Assembly (NCBI GenBank): GCA_036555725.1
Contig: DATBKU010000062.1
Span: 1-64,000 of the forward strand
Direction: 5' to 3'
DNA: 64,000 bases
Origin: CALAED01 sp036555725
GTDB lineage: Bacteria; Actinomycetota; Actinomycetes; Streptosporangiales; Streptosporangiaceae
Shown: in pieces, positions 45,442 through 55,648 of the stretch
Layout: the number at the start of each line of letters is the position of its first letter
Position numbering within the stretch: position 1 is the stretch's first letter
The notes under the pieces: generated by a model
Databases searched by the model: none
Told to the model about the DNA's origin: nothing
Seen by the model: only the letters and a program-made list of their open reading frames with translations
Made by a program: the position numbers and the translations under genes

Positions 45442-46743
45442 GTGCCGTCGCGCGTACGCAGCAGAGCATCGATGGCCATCACGGGAGCGCTGTGCCTCGC
45501 GATGGCGGCCGGCGCGTGCGGCGGGTCCGGCCGGCATGGAGCCGCCGGGCCGGCATCGTCCGGATCCACAGCACCCACAGGGCGGACGACCGTGCCGAGC
45601 CCAGCGCCTGGCAATAGTCAAGGGCCGACGTCGCGCGTTCCGGCCCTGCTCCAGCGGATGACCGTGGAGCAGAAAGTCGGCCAGCTGTTCGTGCCGACGA
45701 TCGCGGGCGCCACGTCCGCCCGCGGCGCGGCGCTGATCAGGAAGTATCACCTCGGCGGGGTCATCTACTTCCCCGGCAACATGCGCGCGCCGCGGCAGAC
45801 CGCCACCCTGTCCAACGCGCTCCAGCGGGCCGCGATGAAGACCGGCGTGCCGCTCCTCATCAGCACCGACGAGGAGCAGGGCATCGTGTCCCGGGTGCCG
45901 TTCATCACCCGGTTCCCCAGCAACCGGGCGCTCGCCTCGACCCGCGACCCGGAGGCCGACGTACGGACGGCCGCGCGTGTCACGGCCGAAGAGCTGCGGG
46001 CCCTCGGCATCAACCAGGACAACGCGCCGATCGCCGACGTCAACATCAACCCGCGCAACCCGGTGATCGGGGTGCGGTCCTTCGGGACCGACCCGCAGCG
46101 GGTGGCCAGGCTGGTGGGGGTCGCCATCGACGCCTACCGCGCGGCGGGCGTGGCCACGGTGGCCAAGCACTTCCCCGGGCACGGCGACACCGACGTCGAC
46201 AGCCACACCGGCCTGCCGGTCATCGGCCACACCAAGGCGCGCTGGCAGCAGGTGGACGCGCCGCCGTTCGAGACCGCGATCCAGCACGGCACCGATGCGA
46301 TCATGGCCGGGCACATCGTCATGCCGCGGCTCGATCCGTCCCGGAAACCCGCCACGATGTCGTCCTCCATGCTCACCGGCCTGCTGCGTGGCCAGCTGGG
46401 CTTCGACGGCGTGATCATCACCGACTCCATGCAGATGGAGGGGGCGCGGCTCACCTACAGCCCCGTCCAGGCGGCCGTGCGCGCGATCAAGGCGGGCGCC
46501 GACCAGCTGCTGATGCCGGTGAGCCTGGCCAAGACGTACGCGGCGGTGCTGAGGGCCGTCCGCAGCGGCGCCATTCCGCGGGCCCGGCTGGACGAGGCGG
46601 TGACCCGGATCCTGCGCATGAAGGAGCGGCGGGGGCTGTTCGACGCGCCGTACGTCGACGCGGCCAAGGCGGCGAAGGTCGTCGGCGCTGCCGAGCACCG
46701 GGCGGCCGCCCGGCGGGTGGCGGCGCACGTCCGCGGTTCCTGA
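45442..46743 (+). CDS. nagZ: Beta-N-acetylglucosaminidase NagZ (GH3), lipoprotein form
   Basis: A 433-residue GH3 enzyme with signal peptide and lipobox-like AAGAC, so it is probably on the outer membrane face. The NagZ signature KHFPGHGDTDVDSH supplies the Asp/His acid-base dyad, and the nucleophile is the aspartate in VIITDSMQMEG. It removes GlcNAc from muropeptides or from NamZ products. GTG 45442 opens the signal peptide; ATG 45397 and ATG 45471 are alternatives. It has a single catalytic domain, unlike the next gene. Confidence 0.87.
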   Translation: MPSRVRSRASMAITGALCLAMAAGACGGSGRHGAAGPASSGSTAPTGRTTVPSPAPGNSQGPTSRVPALLQRMTVEQKVGQLFVPTIAGATSARGAALIRKYHLGGVIYFPGNMRAPRQTATLSNALQRAAMKTGVPLLISTDEEQGIVSRVPFITRFPSNRALASTRDPEADVRTAARVTAEELRALGINQDNAPIADVNINPRNPVIGVRSFGTDPQRVARLVGVAIDAYRAAGVATVAKHFPGHGDTDVDSHTGLPVIGHTKARWQQVDAPPFETAIQHGTDAIMAGHIVMPRLDPSRKPATMSSSMLTGLLRGQLGFDGVIITDSMQMEGARLTYSPVQAAVRAIKAGADQLLMPVSLAKTYAAVLRAVRSGAIPRARLDEAVTRILRMKERRGLFDAPYVDAAKAAKVVGAAEHRAAARRVAAHVRGS

Positions 46744-46781
46744 ACCCTCGGTCACGTCATGGTCTTCCGGACTCTCGGCTA

Positions 46782-46812
46782 TTGACGCCGCCCGCCGATG
46801 TAGCTAACTTTC
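46782..46812 (+). promoter_or_regulatory. Promoter of the nagZ2-namZ operon with a MurR-like core
   Basis: TTGACG (46782-46787) and TAACTT (46805-46810) are 17 nt apart. The -10 overlaps AACTTTC (46806-46812), the core of the boxes at the two murR promoters; the flanking bases differ. Control by the same regulators is plausible but weaker than at the murR sites. Confidence 0.4.
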
Positions 46813-46870
46813 AGTGATCCGGAGAGCTTGGTCAATTTTTGACCTGACCCGGGTCGGAAGGAGAGCTCCG

Positions 46871-48688
<1,818 letters not shown>

Positions 48689-48719
48689 TTCCCAGGTAGG
48701 AGGAGGCCTGGGAGGTCGG

Positions 48720-49631
48720 ATGCGCGTCCTCAGGGCGAGACTGTCGCCGTCGCGCGGACTGTCGCGGTCCACGTTGTCGGCATTGGCTGGCACGCTCGGG
48801 CTCGTGGCCGGGCTGATGGGGATAGTGGGAACGGCCGGCGTACCCGCGCACGCCGCCGGGCCCCCGCCGGTGCGCCTGCGCGTCATGTCGTACAACATCC
48901 ACGCCGGCGCCGGCCAGGACGACGGCTTCGACCTGGAGCGGCAGGCGGCGGCCATCGCGGCGCAGCGGCCCGACGTGGTCGCACTGCAGGAGGTCGACGT
49001 CCACTGGGCGACGCGCAGCGACTATGTCGACGAGGCCTCCTGGCTGGCCCGCCGGCTGCGCATGCGGGTGTTCTTCGGGCCGATCTACACGCTGCCGCCC
49101 GACCGTACGGATGCACCACCACGCGAGTACGGCCTGGCGATCCTGTCCCGGTTCCCGATCCTGGACTGCGAGAACCACAAGATCACCCGCCTGTCCACGC
49201 AGGTGCCCGACCCGGTGCCCGAGCTCGCTCCCGGCTTCCCGGAGATCGTGATCAACGTACGCGGGGCCCGGGTGCGCGTGTTCGACACCCACCTCGACTT
49301 CCGCGCCGACCCGTCCGTACGGCGCACGCAAGTCGCCGACATGCTCGCGATCATGAAGCGGAAGCCCGGCGACACGATCCTCACAGGCGACTTCAACGCG
49401 GCGCCGGACGACGCCGAGCTGGCGCCGCTGTGGAACGTTCTCACCGACGCGCTGACGGTCGCCGGGCAGCGGGGCGTGCCGACCTATCCGGCCGACATGC
49501 CGGCGAAACGCATCGACTACGTCACCGCCTCGACCGGCATCCGGGTCCGGACGGCCTGGGTGCCCGCGTCGGTTGCCTCCGACCATCGCCCGGTGGTCGC
49601 CGACCTGCTGATTCCCCGGAGGACACTATGA
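48720..49631 (+). CDS. Secreted endonuclease/exonuclease/phosphatase-family protein
   Basis: A 303-residue EEP-fold protein with a long signal peptide ending PAHA/AG. Motifs MSYNIHAGAG, VVALQEVD, RVFDTHLDFRAD, LTGDFNAAP and the final SDHRPVVADL give a full set of metal and catalytic residues. Such enzymes cut phosphodiester or phosphomonoester bonds. Its stop overlaps the namZ start (ATGA), so it is coupled to wall-recycling genes. A substrate in the wall, such as a teichoic-acid phosphodiester or a phosphorylated muropeptide, is an inference; extracellular DNA is the alternative. Confidence 0.83.
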   Translation: MRVLRARLSPSRGLSRSTLSALAGTLGLVAGLMGIVGTAGVPAHAAGPPPVRLRVMSYNIHAGAGQDDGFDLERQAAAIAAQRPDVVALQEVDVHWATRSDYVDEASWLARRLRMRVFFGPIYTLPPDRTDAPPREYGLAILSRFPILDCENHKITRLSTQVPDPVPELAPGFPEIVINVRGARVRVFDTHLDFRADPSVRRTQVADMLAIMKRKPGDTILTGDFNAAPDDAELAPLWNVLTDALTVAGQRGVPTYPADMPAKRIDYVTASTGIRVRTAWVPASVASDHRPVVADLLIPRRTL

Positions 49632-50884
49632 ACGGGCCGTCGCGGCGCGGGGTGCTGGCCGGCGGGATGACGGCGGGCCTCGGCCTGCTGACCCCCTCGG
49701 CCGCCGTCGCCTCGTCAGAGCGGACCACCGTATGGACCGGATTCGAGGTGCTGCGGGCCGACGGCTACGCGGCGCTGCGCCGCCGTCGGGTCGGGCTGCT
49801 CAGCAACCCGACCGGGGTCATCGCCGACCTGCGGCACGAGGCCGACCTCATGCACGCTGCGGACGGCGTCGACCTCGTCGCGGTCTTCGGGCCCGAGCAC
49901 GGGTTCCGCGGCTCGGCCCAGGCGGGCGGCTCCGAGGGCTCCTACCAGGACCCCCGGACGGGCCTGCCGGTCTACGACCTCTACGGCGCGAGCGTGGACA
50001 AGATCGCCGGCTACTTCACCCAGTCCGGCGTCGACACGGTGGTCTTCGACATCCAGGACGTCGGCGCCAGGTTCTACACGTACATCTGGACGATGTACGA
50101 CGCGATGAAGGCGGCGGCCCAGACGGGGCGGCGCCTCGTCGTGCTCGACCGGCCCAACCCGCTCGGCGGCACCGCCGCGACGGGGCCGGTACTGCACCCC
50201 GAGTACGCCTCCGGCGTCGGCAAGCAGGCCATCGCCCAGCAGCACGGCATGACGGTCGGCGAGCTGGCCCGGCTGTTCAACGCCGAGTTCCTTGGGAGTG
50301 AGCTCGAGCTGACCGTGATCCCCATGCGCGGCTGGCGGCGCGGTATGCCGTACGAGCTGACCGGGCTGCCCTGGGTGCTCCCGTCGCCCAACATGCCGAC
50401 CGTCGACACCGCTGTCGTCTACCCGGGGCTGTGCCTGTTCGAGGCGGTCAACCTGTCCGAGGGGCGCGGCACCACCCGGCCGTTCGAGATCGTCGGCGCG
50501 CCATACGCCGACTGGCACTGGGCCGACGCACTGACCGCGCTGGACCTGCCCGGCGTACGGTTCCGCGAGGCGTACTTCGTGCCGACGTTCTCCAAGTGGG
50601 TCAACGAGAACTGCGCGGGCGTCCAGGTGTTCGTCACGGACCGCGGCTCCTTCGACCCCATCCGGACCGCTCTCGCCATGATCATCACGGCCCGGCGGCT
50701 CTACCCGGACACATTCGCCTGGCGGGAGAGCACCGCGCCGTACTGGATCGACAAGCTGACCGGATCCGACCAGGTCCGTACCGCCATCGAGGCCGGACAG
50801 GACGCCGACCAGGTGATGGCCGGCTGGCGGGCCGAGCTGGCGCGGTTCCGTGCCCGGCGGGCCCGATATCTCCTCTACCGCTGA
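49628..50884 (+). CDS. namZ: Exo-beta-N-acetylmuramidase NamZ (DUF1343, GH171)
   Basis: A 418-residue secreted protein with a Tat-like signal (RRGVLAGGMTAGLGLL). The DUF1343 core is complete: GLLSNPTGV, FGPEHGFRGSAQAG, VYDLYG, FDIQDVGARFYTYIWTM, DRPNPLGG and PSPNMPT. B. subtilis NamZ (YbbC) removes MurNAc from the non-reducing ends of peptidoglycan chains, and its operon also holds amiE and nagZ, as here. It starts within the stop of the phosphoesterase gene and is followed after 12 nt by the AmiE-like gene. Confidence 0.9.
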   Translation: MNGPSRRGVLAGGMTAGLGLLTPSAAVASSERTTVWTGFEVLRADGYAALRRRRVGLLSNPTGVIADLRHEADLMHAADGVDLVAVFGPEHGFRGSAQAGGSEGSYQDPRTGLPVYDLYGASVDKIAGYFTQSGVDTVVFDIQDVGARFYTYIWTMYDAMKAAAQTGRRLVVLDRPNPLGGTAATGPVLHPEYASGVGKQAIAQQHGMTVGELARLFNAEFLGSELELTVIPMRGWRRGMPYELTGLPWVLPSPNMPTVDTAVVYPGLCLFEAVNLSEGRGTTRPFEIVGAPYADWHWADALTALDLPGVRFREAYFVPTFSKWVNENCAGVQVFVTDRGSFDPIRTALAMIITARRLYPDTFAWRESTAPYWIDKLTGSDQVRTAIEAGQDADQVMAGWRAELARFRARRARYLLYR

Positions 50885-50896
50885 AGGAGTGCGAAG

Positions 50897-52666
50897 ATGC
50901 GTCGTGCCGCTTTGCTGGTCGCCCTCGTCACCTCGGGGCTCACGGTGGGTCTGTCCGGCGGCGGGCCGGCCCTTGCCGACCAGACAGCCGCCGGCCCCGC
51001 CGCGGCCAGGCCGGGGCCGCCGACCGTGACCGCCCGGGACATCCGGTTCACGCCGGGACAGCCGCTGCGGTACGGCTCGGCGCCCCAGGCCGACCTGCTG
51101 CCGGAGCCGGTCGCGGCGATGGCGACGGACGCCGCGCGGTACCTGGAGCCGTCGCCGGCGCATCCGCTCTACCCGGGCGCGGTCGTGCTGGCCGCCCGCA
51201 ACGGAGTGATCGCGCAGCATGCCGCCACGGGCTACGCGCTGCGCTACGCCGACGACAAGCCGACCGAGCTGCCGCGCGATCAGTGGATCCCGATGCGCAA
51301 GGACACGATCTTCGACCTGGCGTCGGTGTCGAAGCTGTTCACCTCGGTGGTCGCCGTGCAGCAGATAGAGCGCGGCACGTTGTCGCTGGACGCGACGGTG
51401 GCGTCCTACCTGCCCGACTTCGCGCAGCACGGCAAGGACGTCATCACGATCCGCCAGCTGCTCACCCACACCAGTGGGCTCCGCCCCGACCTGCCCTTCT
51501 TCAACTACCCGACGCGGGAGGCGCAGCAGGCGGCGCTGTACGCCGAGACGCCGCAGGCCACGCCCGGGACGGCGTACATCTACTCCGACCTCAACCTGAT
51601 CACGCTGCAGTTCGTGCTCGAGAAGATCACCGGACGGCCGCTGGACGACCTCGTCCGCGACGGGATCACTCGGCCGCTCGGCCTGACCGACACGGGGTAC
51701 AACCCGGCGGCCTCGCTGCGCCCCCGCATCGCCGCGGAGGAGTACGAGCACGTGCCGCCGGCGCAGGTCGACCGCGGCCTCGTCTGGGGCCAGGTGCACG
51801 ACGAGAACGCCTGGGCGCTGGGCGGCGTCGCCGGGCACGCCGGGGTGTTCTCCACCGCGCATGACCTGGCGATCCTGTGCCAGGCGCTGCTGGACGGGGG
51901 GCGGTACGGACGGGCCCGCATCCTGAGTGAGAACTCGACCCGGCTGCTGTTCACGAACTACAACCAGGCCTTCCCGTCCGACTCGCACGGCCTCGGCTTC
52001 GAGCTCGACCAGCGCTGGTACATGGACGGGCTGAGCTCGCCGGTCAGCGCCGGCCACACCGGCTATACCGGCACCTCGCTGGTGATCGACCCGCTGTCGC
52101 ACTCCTTCGTGATCCTGCTGACCAACCGCGTCCACCCGAGCCGCAACTGGGGCAGCATCAACCCGGCCCGCCGGGACGTGGCCCGAGACCTCGCCAGAGC
52201 GGTACGGGTACGACCGGCAGCGGGCCGCGACGCGTGGTTCTCGCAGACCGCCGACGCCACGACCGCCACGCTGACCGTGCCGGTGCCCGCAGGAGCCGCG
52301 ACGGCATCCTTCGACCTCTGGTACGACACGGAGGAGACCGACACGGCGACGCTGGAGGCCTCGTCCGACGGCCAGACCTGGTCGCCGGTGCCGTTCTCGC
52401 TGCGCTCCGGGCCGTACACCTGGTCGGCGAACGGCACCGTCTCCGGCTTCGCCGGCCGCCGGTGGGCGCACGCCGATGCCGCGCTGCCGTCCGGAACCAC
52501 CCAGCTGCGCTGGCGTTACACAACCGATCCGCTGTACGAGGGCCGCGGCGTCTACGTCGACGGGGTCCGCCTCCGCGACGGCGCCCACCACGTAGTCTTC
52601 GACGGCGAACGCGCCGGCGACGCCGCCCGTTTCCGGCCGGACGGCTGGGTCCGCAGCTCCACCTGA
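50897..52666 (+). CDS. AmiE-like serine hydrolase (beta-lactamase fold) with C-terminal beta domain
   Basis: A 589-residue secreted protein. A signal peptide (ALA/DQ) precedes a class C beta-lactamase/serine hydrolase domain (about 60-435) with SVSK nucleophile motif, YSDLN as the YxN motif and HTGYTG in place of KTG. A C-terminal beta-sandwich (about 445-589, FDLWYDTEETDTATLEASSD) may bind carbohydrate. In B. subtilis AmiE of this fold is an N-acetylmuramyl-L-alanine amidase in the same operon type. Amidase activity is inferred from operon position. It has GAAGGAG upstream and closes the operon. Confidence 0.8.
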   Translation: MRRAALLVALVTSGLTVGLSGGGPALADQTAAGPAAARPGPPTVTARDIRFTPGQPLRYGSAPQADLLPEPVAAMATDAARYLEPSPAHPLYPGAVVLAARNGVIAQHAATGYALRYADDKPTELPRDQWIPMRKDTIFDLASVSKLFTSVVAVQQIERGTLSLDATVASYLPDFAQHGKDVITIRQLLTHTSGLRPDLPFFNYPTREAQQAALYAETPQATPGTAYIYSDLNLITLQFVLEKITGRPLDDLVRDGITRPLGLTDTGYNPAASLRPRIAAEEYEHVPPAQVDRGLVWGQVHDENAWALGGVAGHAGVFSTAHDLAILCQALLDGGRYGRARILSENSTRLLFTNYNQAFPSDSHGLGFELDQRWYMDGLSSPVSAGHTGYTGTSLVIDPLSHSFVILLTNRVHPSRNWGSINPARRDVARDLARAVRVRPAAGRDAWFSQTADATTATLTVPVPAGAATASFDLWYDTEETDTATLEASSDGQTWSPVPFSLRSGPYTWSANGTVSGFAGRRWAHADAALPSGTTQLRWRYTTDPLYEGRGVYVDGVRLRDGAHHVVFDGERAGDAARFRPDGWVRSST

Positions 52667-52752
52667 GCCCGCGATACGGGGTATCCGCGCACGGCAAGGA
52701 CAACGACGAGATCTGCGGCGTCGCCCGCAAACCCCAATCGCGGCCGAGCCCC

Positions 52753-53997
52753 TCAGTCGGTATCGAGGAGGCGGGCGGCGCGGGCGTGCAGGTAGCGCTG
52801 CTGCGGCAGGCTGGTCGTGCGCCCGGCCGCCGCCTCGTACGCCTCGTACGCCCCGGCGCGGTCGCCGGCCATCTCCAGCAGGTGCGCCCGGACCGCGTAC
52901 AGCCGGTGGTCCTCGGCGATCCGCTCGTCGGCCGCGAGCTTGTCCAGCAGGTCGAGGCCGGCGGGCGCGCCGCGGGCCATGGCGACGGCGACCGTGTGGT
53001 TCAGCGACACCACCGGGTTGTCGGACATCCGCAGCAGCACCTCGTACAGCGCCACGATCTGCGGCCAGTCGGTCTCCCGCGCACTCGGCGCCTCGTCGTG
53101 GACCGCGGCGATCGCCGCCTGCAGCTGGTACGGGCCGGGCGCCCCACGGGAGAGCGCGTCGGTGACGAGCGCCACGCCCTCCTCGATGTACGCGGCGTTC
53201 CAGCGGCCCCGGTCCTGCTCGGCCATCGGGACCAGCGCACCGTCCGGCCCGGTCCGCGCCGGGCGCCGGGCATCGGTGAGCAGCATGAGCGCGAGCAGCC
53301 CGGTCACCTCGCCGTCCTCGGGCAACAGCCGGCCGACGATGCGGGTCAGCCGGATCGCCTCGGCCGACAGCTCGGCGCGGTGCAGGTTCGGCCCGGACGT
53401 GCTGACGTAGCCCTCGTTGAAGATCAGGTAGAGGACGTGCAGCACCGCGGCGAGCCGTTCGGCGCGCTGCTGCGCCGGGGGCGGGCCGAACGGCAGCCCG
53501 CTCTCCTTGATGCGCCGCTTGGCCCGGCTGATCCGCCGGGTCATAGTGTCCTCCGGCACGAGGAACGCCCGGGCGATCTCCGCCGTGGTCAGGCCGCCGA
53601 CCGCCCGCAGCGTGAGCGCGATCTGCGACGCCGCCGACAGTGCGGGATGGCAGCACAGGAAGAGCAGGATCAGCGTGTCGTCGGATTCTGCGCGCGGCCG
53701 GTCGGCGGCGGGCGCCAGCCACTGCTCGGGCAGCGTCCACGTCGCGACGGCGTCCTCGCGGCGCCGCCGGGCCTGCTCGCTGCGCAGCAGGTCGGTCAAC
53801 CGGCGGGCGGCGACCGTGATCAGCCAGCCGCGCGGGTGCTCAGGGACGCCGTCGTCCGGCCATTTCGTGGCGGCCGCGAGCAGCGCCTCCTGGACAGCGT
53901 CCTCGGCGGTGTCGAAGTGCCCGTACCGCCGGACGACCGCGCCGAGGACCTGCGGCGCAAGGGTGCGCAGCAGGCTCTCGACCTCGACGTCGGCCAT
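52753..53997 (-). CDS. ECF42-type RNA polymerase sigma factor with C-terminal TPR-like domain
   Basis: A 414-residue protein. Sigma region 2 lies at about residues 10-70 (GHFDTAEDAVQEALLAAATK) and region 4 at about 110-170 (LTTAEIARAFLVPEDTMTRR). A 230-residue C-terminal helical extension (AVLHVLYLIFNEGY, LHRAELSAEAIRLTRIVG) is the hallmark of the ECF42 group. No anti-sigma gene is adjacent. Instead, the partner is the YCII protein encoded 8 nt upstream, the standard ECF42 arrangement. The extension is thought to replace an anti-sigma factor. Confidence 0.88.
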   Translation of the reverse strand: MADVEVESLLRTLAPQVLGAVVRRYGHFDTAEDAVQEALLAAATKWPDDGVPEHPRGWLITVAARRLTDLLRSEQARRRREDAVATWTLPEQWLAPAADRPRAESDDTLILLFLCCHPALSAASQIALTLRAVGGLTTAEIARAFLVPEDTMTRRISRAKRRIKESGLPFGPPPAQQRAERLAAVLHVLYLIFNEGYVSTSGPNLHRAELSAEAIRLTRIVGRLLPEDGEVTGLLALMLLTDARRPARTGPDGALVPMAEQDRGRWNAAYIEEGVALVTDALSRGAPGPYQLQAAIAAVHDEAPSARETDWPQIVALYEVLLRMSDNPVVSLNHTVAVAMARGAPAGLDLLDKLAADERIAEDHRLYAVRAHLLEMAGDRAGAYEAYEAAAGRTTSLPQQRYLHARAARLLDTD

Positions 53998-54005
53998 GAA
54001 CGCGG

Positions 54006-54422
54006 TCAGAGATCCAGCTCGGCCCGGCCGTCGGCGACCGGGCGCACATCGATGTAGAGGTCGGTCGCGTCGCCGGGGTTGGGGGCCTGCGTCACGCGGG
54101 CGGCGATCTCGGTCGCCCGGTCGAAGCTCTCGCAGTCGACGATCGTGTAGCCGGCGAGCACCTCCTGGGTCTCGGCGTACGGCCCGTCCGTCACGACCGG
54201 CACGCCGTCCCGCAGCCCGCGGATCCTCCGGGTGTGGACGGGGGCCGCCAGCCCCTGGGCGTCGACGAACTCACCGGACTCGACCAGCTCCTGGTTCCAC
54301 GCCTCCATGAACTCGTGCATGGAGGCGACGTCCTCCGGCTTCCACGCGGGCCTGTCGGTGGGCTTGCCGGCCATGAGGTCGTAGTCCTGCTGCGAGGCGT
54401 ACATCATGATCATGTACTTCAT
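54006..54422 (-). CDS. YCII/DGPF-domain protein, ECF42 partner
   Basis: A 138-residue YCII-related protein starting MKYMIMMYASQQDY, with the DGPYAETQEVLAGYTIVDCE signature (the DGPF-type motif) in the middle. Genes of this type almost always accompany ECF42 sigma factors and are thought to be their targets or signal partners. It lies directly upstream of the sigma gene on the same strand and is presumably co-transcribed. Confidence 0.87.
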   Translation of the reverse strand: MKYMIMMYASQQDYDLMAGKPTDRPAWKPEDVASMHEFMEAWNQELVESGEFVDAQGLAAPVHTRRIRGLRDGVPVVTDGPYAETQEVLAGYTIVDCESFDRATEIAARVTQAPNPGDATDLYIDVRPVADGRAELDL

Positions 54423-54511
54423 GGTCTCTCCTCATCCAACGGCACCGGTCCGGTGCCTCTCACGAGAGACGTCGAGGCCGCCGTCCCGGACCGGACATCC
54501 ATTCTCGGCTG

Positions 54512-55621
54512 TCATTCGGCGAGGTAGTGGAAGCCGGGCTTGGGGTGCATCAGGAAGTCGTGGTGGGAGATGTTCCACGCGTACGCCCCGGCCATCCCGA
54601 ACGCCACGATGTCGCCGACGCCGAGGCCGTCCACCGGGACCCGGCGGGCGAAGACGTCCTTCGGCGTACAGAGCTGCCCGACCAAGGTCACCGGGCCCTC
54701 GACGACCGGCCGCGGCGTCCGTGGAATCACGGTGAACGGCTGGTCGTGTCCCCTGGTCACCGGCGTACGCAGGTGGTGGGTGCCGCCGCGAAGGACGGCG
54801 TACGCGTCGCCCCGGGTGCGCTTCACGTCGAGCACGTCGGTGACGTACCACCCGTGGTACGCGGTCACCGCCCGGCCCGGCTCGACGCGCAGCCCCTCCC
54901 CGTCGAGTTCCCGCAGCCCGGCGCCGTACGCCGCCCAGTCGAAGCGGCTGCCGGGCGCGCCATAGTCGACGGCCATGCCGCCGCCGAGGTTGATCTCCGC
55001 CGGGTCCAGCCGACCGCGAGCCCAGCGCACGATCTGGGCGGCAAGGTCGAGCATCGCGGGCGCGTCCAGCCCCGAGGCGACGTGTGCGTGCACCCCGCGC
55101 AGCCGGACCCGCGGCAGGGCCGGCAGCAGGTCCAGGCAGCGATCGATCGCCACCTCATCCATGCCGAACGGCCCGCTCATCGTCAGCGCGGCGCCCGGCA
55201 CCTCGACCCCCAGGTTGGCCCTGAGCAGCACCCCGACCTCAAGGTCGGCGATCGCGGCGAGCCGCTCCAGTTCGCAGGGGCTTTCCACGTGGATCCGCTC
55301 GACCCCCAGCCGCAGGGCGAGCGACAGCTCCTCGTCGGTCTTGCCCGGCCCGCCGAACGCCAGCCGCACGTCCGGCAGCGTCTCCCGTACGTGCGTCAGC
55401 TCCCCGCCGGACGACACCTCGACGCCGTCGATGTGCGGCGCCAGCGCCCGTAGGATCCTGGCGTCCGGGTTCGCCTTGGCGGCGTAGAAGAACTCCGAGG
55501 GCCGCAGCGCCGCACCGATGGCCGCGGCGTGGCCGCCGAGCCCGACGAGGTCATAGACGTACGCGGGAAACCGGTCCAGCTCCAGCGCGCGAGTCCGCAC
55601 CTGCTCCGGCAGCTCGATCAT
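54512..55621 (-). CDS. PLP-dependent type III (LysA-like) decarboxylase
   Basis: A 369-residue fold-type III PLP enzyme. The Schiff-base lysine is in FFYAAKANPD (about residue 49). The PLP-phosphate motif INLGGGMAVDYG, the EPGRAVTAYHGWYV block and the C-terminal cysteine in GQLCTPKDVFA follow. The ending AYAWNISHHDFLMHPKPGFH is typical of siderophore-type diamino acid decarboxylases (SbnH-like) rather than of diaminopimelate decarboxylase. No siderophore synthetase genes flank it. It lies 28 nt after ptsI, so co-transcription with the PTS operon is possible. Confidence 0.78.
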   Translation of the reverse strand: MIELPEQVRTRALELDRFPAYVYDLVGLGGHAAAIGAALRPSEFFYAAKANPDARILRALAPHIDGVEVSSGGELTHVRETLPDVRLAFGGPGKTDEELSLALRLGVERIHVESPCELERLAAIADLEVGVLLRANLGVEVPGAALTMSGPFGMDEVAIDRCLDLLPALPRVRLRGVHAHVASGLDAPAMLDLAAQIVRWARGRLDPAEINLGGGMAVDYGAPGSRFDWAAYGAGLRELDGEGLRVEPGRAVTAYHGWYVTDVLDVKRTRGDAYAVLRGGTHHLRTPVTRGHDQPFTVIPRTPRPVVEGPVTLVGQLCTPKDVFARRVPVDGLGVGDIVAFGMAGAYAWNISHHDFLMHPKPGFHYLAE

Positions 55622-55648
55622 GCCCCCACCCTTCCTTACGGGCGGAGG

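Noticed and set aside
49715..53740. Leftward open frame of 1341 codons across namZ, the AmiE-like gene and part of the sigma factor
   Set aside because: It is antisense to two well-supported genes and frame-shifted against the sigma factor, with no recognisable domains.
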